A stretch of 64,000 nucleotides of DNA, from assembly GCA_964195715.1 (NCBI GenBank), contig CAXMRU010000183.1, positions 62,001-126,000 of the forward strand. The letters are read 5' to 3'. This stretch comes from Benthicola sp964195715. GTDB lineage: Bacteria; Gemmatimonadota; Gemmatimonadetes; Palauibacterales; Palauibacteraceae. A program made the translations under genes and the position numbers. Shown here in pieces: positions 41,647 through 51,730 of the stretch; within the stretch, counting starts at the first letter, position 1; every line of letters begins with the position of its first letter. The notes beneath the pieces are model-generated. The model saw only the letters and a list, made by a program, of their open reading frames with translations. It had not been told where the DNA came from and made no database searches.

Positions 41647-43334
41647 TGCTCGGCGGGCCTGAAATCGAGAACTCGCGCCTGGATCTCGCTCCGCCCGTTC
41701 CAACTGTTCTCAGCGATCTCGATCGCCACGTCCGCCCGCTCCGTCGAGCGCGCCTCCTGCATCCTGTTCCCCAGACCGAATCCGATCGCCGGTACCCGGT
41801 GGCCATCTCGGACCAATCCGAGCCGCAAGTGTCCGCCGTCACTTCCGACCCGGCCAGGTCGATCGAGCTCGACGCCACGGACCAACAGAATCGGATGCGG
41901 ATTCCCCGAACCGAAAGGCGCCAGATGCTCGAGCCACTTCAGTAAACCGGAGCCGACTCGCTCCAGAGGCACTTCGAGGTCCAGGCGTAGCTCCTGCACC
42001 GGATCACGGTCCGACAGCTCCCGCATCGCCACCTCCTGGAGCCGGATCGCCAGCTCCTCCACGTGCTCCCGCCGCACGGTCAGGCCTGCGGCCATGCGAT
42101 GGCCGCCGAATCTCTCGAGGAGCACCGCACATTCCTGCAGGGCGTTGAACAGGTGAAAGCCGTCGACCGATCGGCCCGAACCTCTCCCGATGTCTCCGTC
42201 GAACGCGATCACGATGGCCGGCCGGTGGTATCGCTCGACCAGGCGCGAGGCCACGATTCCGATCACCCCCGGGTGCCAGTCATCGCCCCACAGAACCACT
42301 GCCCGGTCCTCCACCTTCAGGTCGGTCTCGAGCCTGCGAGTCACCTCCTCGAACACCCGGGCGTCAATGAGCCTGCGCTCGGAGTTCTGGCGCTCCAGGT
42401 GGTCCGCCAGGCGCTGGGCCTCCTTCGGGTCCGATGCGAGGAGAAGTCGCACACCCACATCGGCCTCCGCCATTCGGCCGACGGAGTTCAGACGCGGGGC
42501 GATCTTGAAGGAAATATGCTGGGCGTCGATGCCTTGTTCGGACCGTACCCCGGCGTTCGCGAGCAGGGACCGCAACCCCGGCTTCCGGCTGCGTTCGAGC
42601 ACCCGAAGACCGGCCCTGACCAGGATCCGGTTCTCGCCCGTCAGCGGCATCTGGTCGGCTACAGTGCCGAGTGCAACGAGATCGAGGTGCTGGTTGAGGA
42701 CGGGGGAACCGACTCCGGCATTCTCGTACAGCGCCACCAGCAGCTTGAAAGCCACTCCGACACCGGCCAGGTCCCGAAACGGATATTGGCTGCCCGGCAA
42801 CATCGGGTTCACGATCGCTACTGCCGCCGGAAGGTCGGTCCCCGGCCGGTGGTGGTCCGTAACAACCACGTCGATCCCGTTCGCCGCGGCTTGCCTCACC
42901 GCCGTCGTCGCCGTGACTCCGCAGTCCGCGGTCACGATGAGCGTAGCTCCGATCTCTGCGGCCCTCGCCAGCCCCGCATCCGACAGGTCGTAGCCATCCC
43001 TCGTCCGATGTGGCACGAAGGCCTCCACCCGCCCACCGATTTCCCTCAACCCGAGCGTAAAAAGCGCCGCCGCGGACATCCCATCGGCATCATAATCCCC
43101 ATGCACCAGGATCATCTCACCGCTGGCAAGGGCCCTTTCCACTCGAGCCACGGCAGGCTGGATGTCCGGAAGATCGTCCGGGCGATGCATCAACGAGAGG
43201 TGCGGGCGGAGAAACAAGCGCGCATCGTCGGCAGAATCGACACCCCGGCGTATCAGGACGCGACACACATCGTTGGGGAGGCCGAGCGACTCCGAGAAGC
43301 GCGCGACGCGGTCCTCCGGCAACGGAAGCGGCAT
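41643..43334 (-). CDS. recJ: Single-stranded-DNA exonuclease RecJ
   Basis: A 563-residue DHH-family 5'-3' exonuclease used in recombination repair and mismatch repair. Motifs: ILVHGDYDADGMSAAALF (motif I), VTADCGVTATTAV, VVVTDHHRPG (the DHH motif), AGVGVAFKLLVAL, SFKIAPRLNSVGRMAEADVGVRLL, and the DHHA1-type LFNALQECAVLLERFGGHRMAAGLTV; an OB-fold follows. All metal-binding residues appear. ATG 43334 is chosen over GTG 43370, which would add 12 basic residues; neither has a strong ribosome site. Confidence 0.95.
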   Translation of the reverse strand: MPLPLPEDRVARFSESLGLPNDVCRVLIRRGVDSADDARLFLRPHLSLMHRPDDLPDIQPAVARVERALASGEMILVHGDYDADGMSAAALFTLGLREIGGRVEAFVPHRTRDGYDLSDAGLARAAEIGATLIVTADCGVTATTAVRQAAANGIDVVVTDHHRPGTDLPAAVAIVNPMLPGSQYPFRDLAGVGVAFKLLVALYENAGVGSPVLNQHLDLVALGTVADQMPLTGENRILVRAGLRVLERSRKPGLRSLLANAGVRSEQGIDAQHISFKIAPRLNSVGRMAEADVGVRLLLASDPKEAQRLADHLERQNSERRLIDARVFEEVTRRLETDLKVEDRAVVLWGDDWHPGVIGIVASRLVERYHRPAIVIAFDGDIGRGSGRSVDGFHLFNALQECAVLLERFGGHRMAAGLTVRREHVEELAIRLQEVAMRELSDRDPVQELRLDLEVPLERVGSGLLKWLEHLAPFGSGNPHPILLVRGVELDRPGRVGSDGGHLRLGLVRDGHRVPAIGFGLGNRMQEARSTERADVAIEIAENSWNGRSEIQARVLDFRPAEH

Positions 43335-43428
43335 GATCCACCGGCGCCGTGCGCCGGCGCGATGGCTCACGCACCCCCCGGGGCAGATGACCTCAGCGGC
43401 TCCGGCCTGAGGCGCCGACTACCAGGAA

Positions 43429-44124
43429 TCACTCCGCGATATGGAGAATGACGCCGCAGGTCTCGCATACGACGAGAGTCCGGCCCGCCCGAATCACCTG
43501 CTGCCTCTGCAGCGGAATGGCCGTGAAGCAATGGCCACACACTCCCTCCACTACCGGGGCCAACGCACTGTCGGCCCTGCCGCCGCGAACGGTGTCGTAA
43601 AGGCTCCGTGCGCGCTCGTCGATTCGGAGCGCACGGTTGCTGCGCTTGTCCAGATCGACGGCGATCTCTTCCTCGAGTCGCTGACGTTCCCTGTCCAGGT
43701 CCCCGAGTCGATCTCCGTACTCCTCCCGGCGACTCGCGATGTCTCCCTCCAGCTGAAGCAACGCCGACCGAGCGGTCTCCTGATCCTGCATCGCGTCCAG
43801 GAGCTCGTCTTCCCCCGCCTCCAGATTCTGGCGGGCTGCATCAACCTCGGCCCGAGCGGCCGCGTGCTCGCGCATGTTGCGCACCTCCTGCGCACGCACG
43901 TGAAGGCGCTTGAGCGTCGCCCGGCCCGCCTGCACCGTCCGCTCCGCGTGCCGCATAGCCGACTCGGATTCCTCGAGGCGCGCCTTCAGCGTCACGGTCT
44001 CCTTGTCGAGCACTTCAAGCTCGCTGACGAGCAGGTCGGATTCCGCACGCACCGCCGTGACTCGCCCCTGTTTATCCCCGATGAGGGCGTCGATCTCCTG
44101 CAGGTGGATAAGACCCTCTACCAT
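43429..44124 (-). CDS. Coiled-coil protein with C-terminal C4 zinc ribbon
   Basis: A protein of about 231 residues (241 if the upstream ATG at 44154 is used): a long coiled coil of about 170 residues rich in Glu, Arg and Leu heptads, then a zinc-ribbon with two cysteine pairs, VCGHC and VCETC, around residue 205-230. This matches the CdsZ/CT398-like zinc-ribbon family, seen in many bacteria, whose function is unsettled (links to secretion and RNA processing have been suggested). ATG 44124 has GGAAGG just upstream. It sits between dnaG and recJ. Confidence 0.85.
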   Translation of the reverse strand: MVEGLIHLQEIDALIGDKQGRVTAVRAESDLLVSELEVLDKETVTLKARLEESESAMRHAERTVQAGRATLKRLHVRAQEVRNMREHAAARAEVDAARQNLEAGEDELLDAMQDQETARSALLQLEGDIASRREEYGDRLGDLDRERQRLEEEIAVDLDKRSNRALRIDERARSLYDTVRGGRADSALAPVVEGVCGHCFTAIPLQRQQVIRAGRTLVVCETCGVILHIAE

Positions 44125-44173
44125 GTTTCCTTCCATATACTCTCCGTCTCCCATACCTCTCGTAGCCCGGCCT

Positions 44174-45970
44174 TCAAGCCGGGGCCGTTTCCGAATAGCG
44201 CCGAAGAAAACTGAGGGGAACGCCTGCTCCTCTCAGCTCGCGCGCCACTCCCTCCTTCTCGACCAGTAAGCGTCTCGCCTGATCCTCATCGGCCAACTCC
44301 ATCTCTCTATCGATCTGGGCCAGCCTGTCCAACTTCGCCCGGTGCACCATCCGCCGAACTGTCTCGTCGAACGCTTCCCGGGGATGCACGACTTCCATCT
44401 CGTCCGATACGAGCGCGCCCCAGATATCGATCACGTTCTCGTCCAGCGCTGGCTCGCCATCTCCCGCCTGGAGGAGGGACACATAAATGCACCTCAGCGC
44501 GTCGTCCCGAAAGTGCCGTTCATCCAGCCCGCTCTCTACGGCCGCGTCGATGAGACCACGATCGCGCGCCAGAAGAAGCAGCAGAGTCCGTTCGACCGCT
44601 GCATTCCTGCTATCCTGTTCGTCAAACGGAGATCGCTCTTCGGACCCGGGCCGAGTGGCGGTAACCTGTCTCTTGCGCGGTGTCATCCGTGCGCGGGCCA
44701 CCTCGCCCACCAGCGTGTCCCGTCTCACTCCGGTCCGCTCGGCCGTACGGCCGAGATAGATGTCCAGCAGCGCCGGGTCCTGGACAGACCGGAGAGTACT
44801 CAGGAGGCCATCGACGGCACGCCGTCTCCCCTCGATGGTGTCGAGGTATCCCTGTCGCTCCAGGATCTGGAGCTTTCGTTCGAGCACGTCCACGGCATCG
44901 GCCAGATAGCCTCTGAGCGCCTCAGGCCCTTCGTCGCGGAGGACCGAGTCAGGGTCTTCCCCGTCCGGAAACGTCACGACCATCGGGTGACATCCGGAGG
45001 AGAGCAGCACGTCGCCGGCCCTGAACGTTGCTTTCAGGCCGGCCGAGTCACTGTCGTACAGGAGGTAGACCCGGCTCGAGTAACGCTTCAGGAGATCGGC
45101 CTGCTCCGAAGTAAGGGCCGTTCCGAGCGGAGCCACGGCCGTCGGGAACCCTCCGATATGCAGTGAGAGAACGTCCATGAAGCCCTCGGTGACCAGCGAG
45201 TGCTCCTCGCGCCGAATCGCGTGTCGAGCCCGGTTAAGGCCGTAGAGAGTGCGACTCTTGTGGAATATCGGGGTCTCGGGAGAATTGATGTACTTCGGAG
45301 CGCGTTCGTCCGCCTTCCGGAGCACCCTGCCACCGAAGGCGATCGGTCGGTCGCGCAGGTCGAGGATCGAGAACATCAGCCGATTTCTAAACCGATCGTA
45401 AGGCTCATCCGCCCGGTCGCTCGTCGCGAGGAGCCCGGCCTCGAGCAGGTCGTCGTCAGCTATCCCCCTGGCGAGCGCTGCCTCCCGGAGCTCGCGCCAC
45501 CCGTCGGGAGCAAAACCGAGCCCATATTCCTCCGCCGCGCCCGGGTCAATCCCGCGGCCCAGGAGGTACTCCCGCGCAGGCGCGCCGACATCCGCATCCA
45601 TCAGCTCGGAACGGAACCACTCCTCAGCGAACGCCGTGACCTCCCTGAGGTACGCGAACGGATCCTCCATCCGGTCCGAGTCATCCGGGACATCCACTCC
45701 GACGCGACTCGCCACCTGCCTGACGGCCGACGGGAAATCGAGGCCCAGGTGCTTCATCAGGAACGAGAATACGTCTCCACCTTCGCCACATACGAAGCAC
45801 TTGAAGATCCCGCGGGTGGGGTCCACCGAAAAGTTAGGCCCCTCTCCACCGTGCAGGGGACAGGGGCCTCGATACGTCTTGCCGGATCGCTTGAGCTGGA
45901 CGAATTCGCCGCAAACTTCCAGGATCTCGGCACGCTCCCGAATCTCCTGAACCAGCGCGTCGCTAACCAT
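44174..45970 (-). CDS. dnaG: DNA primase
   Basis: A 598-residue primase that makes RNA primers for the replication fork. The N-terminal zinc domain is complete: C37-P-L-H40 and C58-x2-C61 (CPLHGGEGPNFS, FKCFVCGEGGDVFSFLM). The RNA polymerase core carries FRNRLMFSILDLRDRPIAFGGRVL, the TOPRIM glutamate in LVTEGFMDVLSLHIGG, and VYLLYDSDSAGLKA. A helicase-binding region of about 150 residues ends the protein. ATG 45970 is followed after 65 bases upstream by mutS2. The gene normally neighbours rpoD in many bacteria; here it does not. Confidence 0.96.
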   Translation of the reverse strand: MVSDALVQEIRERAEILEVCGEFVQLKRSGKTYRGPCPLHGGEGPNFSVDPTRGIFKCFVCGEGGDVFSFLMKHLGLDFPSAVRQVASRVGVDVPDDSDRMEDPFAYLREVTAFAEEWFRSELMDADVGAPAREYLLGRGIDPGAAEEYGLGFAPDGWRELREAALARGIADDDLLEAGLLATSDRADEPYDRFRNRLMFSILDLRDRPIAFGGRVLRKADERAPKYINSPETPIFHKSRTLYGLNRARHAIRREEHSLVTEGFMDVLSLHIGGFPTAVAPLGTALTSEQADLLKRYSSRVYLLYDSDSAGLKATFRAGDVLLSSGCHPMVVTFPDGEDPDSVLRDEGPEALRGYLADAVDVLERKLQILERQGYLDTIEGRRRAVDGLLSTLRSVQDPALLDIYLGRTAERTGVRRDTLVGEVARARMTPRKRQVTATRPGSEERSPFDEQDSRNAAVERTLLLLLARDRGLIDAAVESGLDERHFRDDALRCIYVSLLQAGDGEPALDENVIDIWGALVSDEMEVVHPREAFDETVRRMVHRAKLDRLAQIDREMELADEDQARRLLVEKEGVARELRGAGVPLSFLRRYSETAPA

Positions 45971-46035
45971 CAGCGGTCGCTGCTCCTTTCGCCGGAGAGG
46001 GCGCGGCGCACCACAATCTCTCGCTCGTCCTCCGT

Positions 46036-48468
46036 TCAGTCACTCGTGTCCTTGAACTTGACTACGGTAACGCCGGAGCCCCCTTCCTGGAAACCTCCGG
46101 CGCGGTATGACCTTACCCGTGAGTCGCCATCCAGGATCCGCGCGACCTCCTTTCGCAGAGCTCCCGTGCCCTTTCCGTGGATGATCCGCAAGCTCGGCAC
46201 GTCGTTGACGACGGCACCATCGAGACCGGGCGCGAGGGCGGTCTCCACTTCCTCGACACGCAGGCCTCTTAGATCGACCTCCGTCGCGGGAGCTATCTCG
46301 GGCAGTGGGATGCTTCCACGCACCGGCTTCGAGGCGCGCACGGCGTGCTCCACAGGCTCCAGATCCGTGGGGGTGAGTGAGAACCGGATCCCTCCTGCCT
46401 CCAGCACGGCCTCGTCGTCGCGGAGCTCGAGCAGATCGCCCACGACACCCAACGATCGTGAGCGGGCAGCCAAGCCCACCCGCAGGCCAGGCGGAATCCC
46501 TGTGGGCGCGGCGCTTTCGTCATCGCGCGGCGTCCGCAGCTCACGCAACAGCTCCTCTACGCCTGAACGAGCTGCACGCACAGCGGATTCGAAGGCGCCT
46601 CGATCGGGGCCCGCGCTCCCGGTCGAACGCTCAGCCGCCTCTCGCAGGTGCCTTACTTCCGCCTCAACTTCCTTCCGGGCCTCGAGCAGGTAACGCTCCA
46701 CCTTCTCCCGGGCTTCACGGTCGATTGCCTTTTCGCGTCTTTCGAGGCGCTCCGTAACCTCCTCGAGGCGCTGCTCGTTCTCGCGGCTTCTACGGGCCGA
46801 CAACCTCGCCTCCACCACGAGACGCTCCACCTGTGCCTCGCGGTGCTCCAGGTCCCCGAGCAACTCGTCGATGCGGCGCTCGGATCCGGTCAGCCGGGAG
46901 AGCGCCGTCGACAGGACGTCCTCCGGAAGACCCGATCTTCTGGCGATCTCGAGTGCATAGCTGCGGCCCGGCCGGTCACGGATCAGCGTGAAGGTCGGCC
47001 GCATCGCCTCCGTATCGAACTGCAGCGAGGCGTTGACGATTGTGGGCTCCTGGGCCGCGAGGTCCTTCAGCTCGCCGAGGTGGGTGGTCACAACGGACAG
47101 GCCTGCCTGCGTTGCAAGACGCAGGAGCACAGCAGCGGCCAGGGCCGCGCCTTCCGCAGGATCCGTATTCCCGCCGAGTTCGTCGACCAGGACGAGAGAG
47201 TCGCCGTCCGCGTCGTCGAGGATGAGGCGCAGGCCTTCTACCTGCGCGCTGAAGGTCGACAGCGAAGCCTGGATGGACTGCTCATCTCCGATGATGGCGA
47301 AGTACTTCCTGAACAGCGGAAAGTGAGTACCCGGTCCGACCGGCGGCACGATCCCGGCCTGCGCCATCGCCGACAGCAACCCGATCGCCTTGAGAAGAAC
47401 CGTCTTTCCACCCGCGTTGGGGCCGCTGATCAGGAGGACCCGGTCGTCGGCCTGCAAATCCAGGCGGAACGGAACGACGGGCTTGCCGCCGCTGTCGAGA
47501 AGCGGGTGCCGTGCATCGACTGCCCGATACGCTCGGACTCCCGAATCTCCCCGCGTCGCCGACACCTCCGGGCAGCTTCCTCCGTGCTCGAGCGCATAAC
47601 GCGCTCGGGCGTAGAAACTATCCGCCTCGCCCAGTGCAGCGAGGCTCTCGGACAGTCCGTCCGCATCGGTACGCAGAAGCGCGGTGAGCTCTCGGAGAAC
47701 GCGGTGGACCTCGCGGACTTCCTCGCGCTCCAGCTTCGCAATCCGATTCATCGCCTCGATCGCCTCCGGCGGCTCCACGAAGATCGTCCGGTGCGTAGCC
47801 GATTCGTCGTGAACGATCCCGCCGACCTGCGACATTCCCTCGCGCCGGATGGGAATGCAGTAGCGACCCGCTCGCAGGGTCACGGACCCGTCGGGAACCT
47901 GCAGGCGTTCAGGAAGTTGCCGCACGTATCGCTCGAGCCGACGGACCAACGAGGAACGGCCGCCCCGTAGCGACTTTCTAACTCGGCCCAGGTTCTGCGA
48001 TGCGGCGTCCGACAGGCCTCCCGCTGGATCCAGGGACCGTTCGAGGCGGGACTCGACATCCTGCAGGCGTAGCATCCTGCTACCGAGGTCGGCCAACCTC
48101 GGAAGGTCCTCCGGGAATCTGCGAAGGTCTGCACGCACCAGGCGCGACGCCCTGAGCAGGCGAACCATCTCGCCGAGGTGCTCGACGTCCAGAACCGACC
48201 CCTCCAGCTCCAAACGCGCGATCAGTGGGCCGGCATCGGGGATATCCGGCGGAAACCAGGACTCGAGCCTGAGGAGCAGGCTCACCATCTCGTCGGCCGT
48301 GCCCAGGGCTTCCCCCACCGCCTCTAACTCGTGCCACGGCCTCAGCGAGAGAACGGCCCTCCGACCGGGCTCCGACACCGCGTGATCCGCGATCCGCTCC
48401 AGGACGCGTGGAAACTCGAGCACGCGCAGCGCATGCGCCTCGATACGCCAGGCAGAGTCATCCCTCAT
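46036..48468 (-). CDS. mutS2: MutS2-type endonuclease with Smr domain
   Basis: An 810-residue homologue of MutS that lacks the mismatch-binding domain. It has a core of helices, an ABC-type ATPase with Walker A LISGPNAGGKTVLLKAIGLL, VLVDELGGNTDPAEGAALAAA (Walker B) and TTHLGELKDLA, a long coiled coil, and a C-terminal Smr nuclease domain with VDLRGLRVEEVETAL and LRIIHGKGTGALRKEV. MutS2 has been tied to suppressing recombination and, in Bacillus, to splitting collided ribosomes. ATG 48468 lies 16 bases after the HIT gene, upstream in the same run. Confidence 0.95.
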   Translation of the reverse strand: MRDDSAWRIEAHALRVLEFPRVLERIADHAVSEPGRRAVLSLRPWHELEAVGEALGTADEMVSLLLRLESWFPPDIPDAGPLIARLELEGSVLDVEHLGEMVRLLRASRLVRADLRRFPEDLPRLADLGSRMLRLQDVESRLERSLDPAGGLSDAASQNLGRVRKSLRGGRSSLVRRLERYVRQLPERLQVPDGSVTLRAGRYCIPIRREGMSQVGGIVHDESATHRTIFVEPPEAIEAMNRIAKLEREEVREVHRVLRELTALLRTDADGLSESLAALGEADSFYARARYALEHGGSCPEVSATRGDSGVRAYRAVDARHPLLDSGGKPVVPFRLDLQADDRVLLISGPNAGGKTVLLKAIGLLSAMAQAGIVPPVGPGTHFPLFRKYFAIIGDEQSIQASLSTFSAQVEGLRLILDDADGDSLVLVDELGGNTDPAEGAALAAAVLLRLATQAGLSVVTTHLGELKDLAAQEPTIVNASLQFDTEAMRPTFTLIRDRPGRSYALEIARRSGLPEDVLSTALSRLTGSERRIDELLGDLEHREAQVERLVVEARLSARRSRENEQRLEEVTERLERREKAIDREAREKVERYLLEARKEVEAEVRHLREAAERSTGSAGPDRGAFESAVRAARSGVEELLRELRTPRDDESAAPTGIPPGLRVGLAARSRSLGVVGDLLELRDDEAVLEAGGIRFSLTPTDLEPVEHAVRASKPVRGSIPLPEIAPATEVDLRGLRVEEVETALAPGLDGAVVNDVPSLRIIHGKGTGALRKEVARILDGDSRVRSYRAGGFQEGGSGVTVVKFKDTSD

Positions 48469-48484
48469 CAGCGATCGCTCCCGC

Positions 48485-48835
48485 TCAACCGGGCGGCCAC
48501 CTCATACGCCGCCCGCCCAGAACGTGCACGTGGAGGTGAAACACGCTTTGTCCTGCACGTTCCCCCACGTTGGTTACAACCCGATAGCCCGACTCCCCAA
48601 CGCCCTCCAGCCGCGCTACCTCGGCAGCCGCGACTAACAGCTCTCCGGCCAGGTCCGCATCCCCCTCCTTCATCTCTCCGATGCTGTCCACGTGCCGACG
48701 TGGGATGACGAGCACGTGAACGGGAGCCTGGGGTTGAATGTCGCGGAAGGCTACCCACGACTCGCCTTCGGCTACGACATCCGCCGGAATGTCGCCGCGG
48801 ACGATCCTGCAGAACAAGCAATCGTCGCTTTCCAT
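48485..48835 (-). CDS. HIT-family nucleotide-binding protein
   Basis: A 116-residue HIT hydrolase (Hint/HinT-like). It opens CLFCRIVRGDIPADVVAEGESWVAFRDIQPQAPVHVLVIPRRH and ends with the catalytic triad motif HLHVHVLGGRRM, where the last histidines lie. Such proteins hydrolyse adenosine phosphoramidates and related nucleotides. It starts the second long minus-strand run, 16 bases before mutS2. ATG 48835; no clear promoter was found in the 300 bases upstream. Confidence 0.93.
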   Translation of the reverse strand: MESDDCLFCRIVRGDIPADVVAEGESWVAFRDIQPQAPVHVLVIPRRHVDSIGEMKEGDADLAGELLVAAAEVARLEGVGESGYRVVTNVGERAGQSVFHLHVHVLGGRRMRWPPG

Positions 48836-49136
48836 CGACTATCCCCCCGCGCCAACTGGCGCTCTCGGTGTGCGTCGCCGGTCCACCCTCCCTCGCCACC
48901 ACAACCAACCGTGTCGCATGGCTACGAGAACGTGGCCATCACTTCGATTCGGCACAGGTCATGCAGGAATGTGATCTGGCACCGTAAACGTCGCCAGCCC
49001 ACTCGAACAGGTCAGGCGACGTAGTCGCCCTGCATATGGCGCGGGGCCGAGAACCGCCGTAGGATGCGGCCAGATGTCTGCGGCAGGCCGGCCGCGCCGA
49101 GTATGCACGTTTTCACGATCCAGGCAAGGAGTCTCG
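48836..49136. other. Divergent intergenic region, about 300 bases
   Basis: Lies between the HIT gene and a divergent hypothetical gene. It contains one perfect short dyad, GGCGAC-GTA-GTCGCC (49015-49029), which could be a regulator site or simply part of the hypothetical gene's leader. I found no convincing sigma70 pair and no reading frame with coding character. Confidence 0.4.
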
Positions 49137-49607
49137 GTGGCCGCACACGGCTCTTCGAGCAGTCTCGGCGACACTCCGAAACCCGAAAAGCGGGTTCGGT
49201 TCGTAGCCGCGAGCGCCGAGCGACAACCCGGGTCGAGAGTACGCGTGAGCGTCGAGGTAGGCTTCGCTGACCGGTCTCACGTGGCCGAAGCGGAGGGCAT
49301 CGGCACGGAGACGATTGAGATCCGGATGGCCGCGGTTGCAACCCTCGATGCCATACGGGAACTCACCGACACGCCACCTTTCCGGCTCGTCGGCGTGAAG
49401 CTGATGCATGCGTTCGACGCAGAGGTCATCCTCGTGGCTCTGAGGGACCCGGAGTCCGAGGGCAGCCGCTACATCGGTGCGGTACCCGTGCGAACCACTC
49501 ACGTCGCGGCCGCGGCGACGGCAGTCATGGACGCGACGAATCGCGTGCTGTTCCGCCGGGGGGATACGGCCGGTCGCGACGATCGGTCCGCTGCTCCCGA
49601 GGGCTGA
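49137..49607 (+). CDS. Hypothetical protein, 156 residues
   Basis: A soluble alpha/beta protein: VRVSVEVGFADRSHVAEAEGIGTETIEIRMAAVATLDAIRELTD, then FRLVGVKLMHAFDAEVILVALR and YIGAVPVRTTHVAAAATAVMDATNRVLF. I have a sense of similar domains in other bacteria, but cannot name a family, so no function is given. GTG 49137 is preferred: AAGGAG lies exactly 5 bases upstream, while the ATG at 49074 has no site and would add 21 odd residues. It is alone on its strand and ends 38 bases from the convergent GH57 gene. Confidence 0.6.
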   Translation: MAAHGSSSSLGDTPKPEKRVRFVAASAERQPGSRVRVSVEVGFADRSHVAEAEGIGTETIEIRMAAVATLDAIRELTDTPPFRLVGVKLMHAFDAEVILVALRDPESEGSRYIGAVPVRTTHVAAAATAVMDATNRVLFRRGDTAGRDDRSAAPEG

Positions 49608-49645
49608 GGTCCCGCCATCCCTGCCCCGGGCGAAGCACGCAACGA

Positions 49646-51730
49646 TCAGTCTTCGTCCTCGGAAAACCCCAGCCGCCACCCGATACGGGCGGTGAGCGGA
49701 CCGCGTAGACTACCCCTGCCCCGCGTGACCCCCCACCACGAATTCTGAAGATCCCAGAGCGGCAGCTCGACGTCCAGCTCGTCCGCCTGGTCAAGCCGGT
49801 GGACGAGCTCAAGCAGTATTCCCTCATCCTCAGCGTCGGATGTAGATACGCTCAGCGCTTCGAAACCGCTTTGCAGCTCCGCGGCAGATCCACCCCGTGG
49901 ATCCTCGCGCCGATCGGCTCCCCGGCGGATGGCCACCATCGTTTCGGGACGCAGGTCTTCGAGCGATGCTTCGGCGGGCTCGTCGGAGCCGTCTGCCTGC
50001 GCCTCCGCTCGAACGCGAATCCTGACATCAGTGGCCCCTCTCGCCAGGGCCCTGAAACGGAACACCGAGGGGTCGTCCGTTCTTTGATCGATGACCCTCG
50101 CGATACCGGCCACCGCTCGCACGCCGGTGGCACTGACGGTCACGGATTCCCCGGAAACGGACCATGCCGCGTATCCCGGTGGTGATACATCGGCTGCCAA
50201 GCAGGCGGCGTGCTCCACCGCAACGTCCGACGCCTCCACACGGGACGAAAGCCACTCGGCGATCAGGATCTGCCTCCCGTCCGGCGCGTCCGGCGCGTTG
50301 CCGCGCGCGTACGCAAGCCGCTTCAAGAATGGCTCGCGTACGTGTACAGCACCGATGCTGCCGGCCAGCTCGACGGCCCTGGCGGCGTAGCGAAGGATCT
50401 GACGTGTCTCGATACCGGCGAGGTCGTTGAAGAACCAACCGCAGCTCGTAAACGACAGCATCGCGTTCCGCTGCATCTCGAGGAAACGCAGCGCCCGGCG
50501 CCTGTCCACCTCGTCCACCGCGCTGCACCACGCGGACAGGAACTCGGATCTCGCCTCCTCGCCTCCGAGAATCACGTCGATGTACGCGTCGCGTGCGGCC
50601 CATGGATCAGTGAAGAGACGGGTGCATTCCCTCTCGAATAAGCGAGAGAGATCCTCCGACAGCCGGTCGAGAGCATCTCGAACGGGAGCCCGCCAGGCCT
50701 GGCTCCAGTCGGCCTCGCCTCCAGTCGAGCACCCGCAGTCTGAGCGCCAGCGCTCCACCCCGTGCGAGCAGCTCCACGACGTACCCTCCCGGATCTCCAC
50801 CTCGTGCGCGGGGGGGTTTTCGGCCAGAAACTGCCCATAGTTCGTGAGGCGCACCCCAGCATCGGACTCCAAACGTTCCAGGGCCACGGCCAGGGCCATA
50901 TCGCCGTACGCGTGGTGGTGCCCGTACGTCTCCCCGTCCGTCGCGATGTGGGCGAGGCGAGCACGTTCATCGCCTCCCGCATGCGCCATCCCCATGAGGG
51001 TTCCCGCCAGGGTCTCACCGTCGTCCAGCAGCTTTTCGAACGCCACGGCCCGGGACGCGGGACCGTCGTAGAAGAACAGCGCGATGTCCCGGCCGGAAGG
51101 CAGACGCTGGCGATAGGTGACGGTCGTGTCCGGCCCTCTTTCCTCGACTTCTGTCCACTCGTCCGATCCGATGGCTCGCACGCGGCCGGCCTGGTGTGGA
51201 GCGAGAATCGTGAACAGGACCCCTTGCTCCGCCAGGGCTTCGAGCGTGTCCAGGTCGACTGCGGTCTCCGGGAGCCACATGCCCTCCGGATTCCTCGCAA
51301 ACCGGCGCCTGAAATCCGCCATGCCCCAAGCCACCTGGGTACGCCGGTCGCGAGGCGTCGCAAGCGGCATGATCATGTGGTTGTACGGCTGCGCGAGCGC
51401 CGATCCATGCCCGCCGAAGCGCTTCACGCTTTGCCTGTCTGCTTCCAGCACGCGGGCGTACGCACGTGGAGCCTTCTTCTCCATCCACGCGAGCAGAGTC
51501 GGACCGAAGTTGAAGCTAAGAGAGGCGTAGTTGTTCCGAATGGTTCGAATGCGGCCCTCGGGATCCAGCACGCGGGCAGCCCCGTTGGGCCCGTAGCACT
51601 CGACCATGATCCGTTCGTTCCAATCGTGGCAGGGGGCCGCCGAAGGCTCGGGCTCTACCTCCTCGAGCCACGGGTTCTCGCGAGGAGGCTGATAGAAGTG
51701 CGCGTGTATGCACGCGTACGCCCGGCTCAC
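49646..51730 (-). CDS. GH57-like glycoside hydrolase, DUF3536 group
   Basis: A 694-residue protein with a GH57-type N-terminal catalytic region: CIHAHFYQPPRENPWLEE, NASLSFNFGPTLLAWM-like region, GHGSALAQPYNHMIMPLA, RRTQVAWGMADFRRRFARNPEGMWLPETAVD, and a histidine-rich DGETYGHHHAYGDMALAVAL. This matches the DUF3536 subgroup, thought to act on alpha-glucans. It is followed in the transcript order after glgB, which overlaps it by 4 bases (GTG start, GTGA), a pairing that supports a role in glycogen or related glucan remodelling. About 400 C-terminal residues lie outside the catalytic core. Confidence 0.82.
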   Translation of the reverse strand: MSRAYACIHAHFYQPPRENPWLEEVEPEPSAAPCHDWNERIMVECYGPNGAARVLDPEGRIRTIRNNYASLSFNFGPTLLAWMEKKAPRAYARVLEADRQSVKRFGGHGSALAQPYNHMIMPLATPRDRRTQVAWGMADFRRRFARNPEGMWLPETAVDLDTLEALAEQGVLFTILAPHQAGRVRAIGSDEWTEVEERGPDTTVTYRQRLPSGRDIALFFYDGPASRAVAFEKLLDDGETLAGTLMGMAHAGGDERARLAHIATDGETYGHHHAYGDMALAVALERLESDAGVRLTNYGQFLAENPPAHEVEIREGTSWSCSHGVERWRSDCGCSTGGEADWSQAWRAPVRDALDRLSEDLSRLFERECTRLFTDPWAARDAYIDVILGGEEARSEFLSAWCSAVDEVDRRRALRFLEMQRNAMLSFTSCGWFFNDLAGIETRQILRYAARAVELAGSIGAVHVREPFLKRLAYARGNAPDAPDGRQILIAEWLSSRVEASDVAVEHAACLAADVSPPGYAAWSVSGESVTVSATGVRAVAGIARVIDQRTDDPSVFRFRALARGATDVRIRVRAEAQADGSDEPAEASLEDLRPETMVAIRRGADRREDPRGGSAAELQSGFEALSVSTSDAEDEGILLELVHRLDQADELDVELPLWDLQNSWWGVTRGRGSLRGPLTARIGWRLGFSEDED

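Noticed and set aside
42063..43451. Long plus-strand frame across recJ
   Set aside because: Same reasoning: no motif, and recJ has full catalytic motifs in the other strand.
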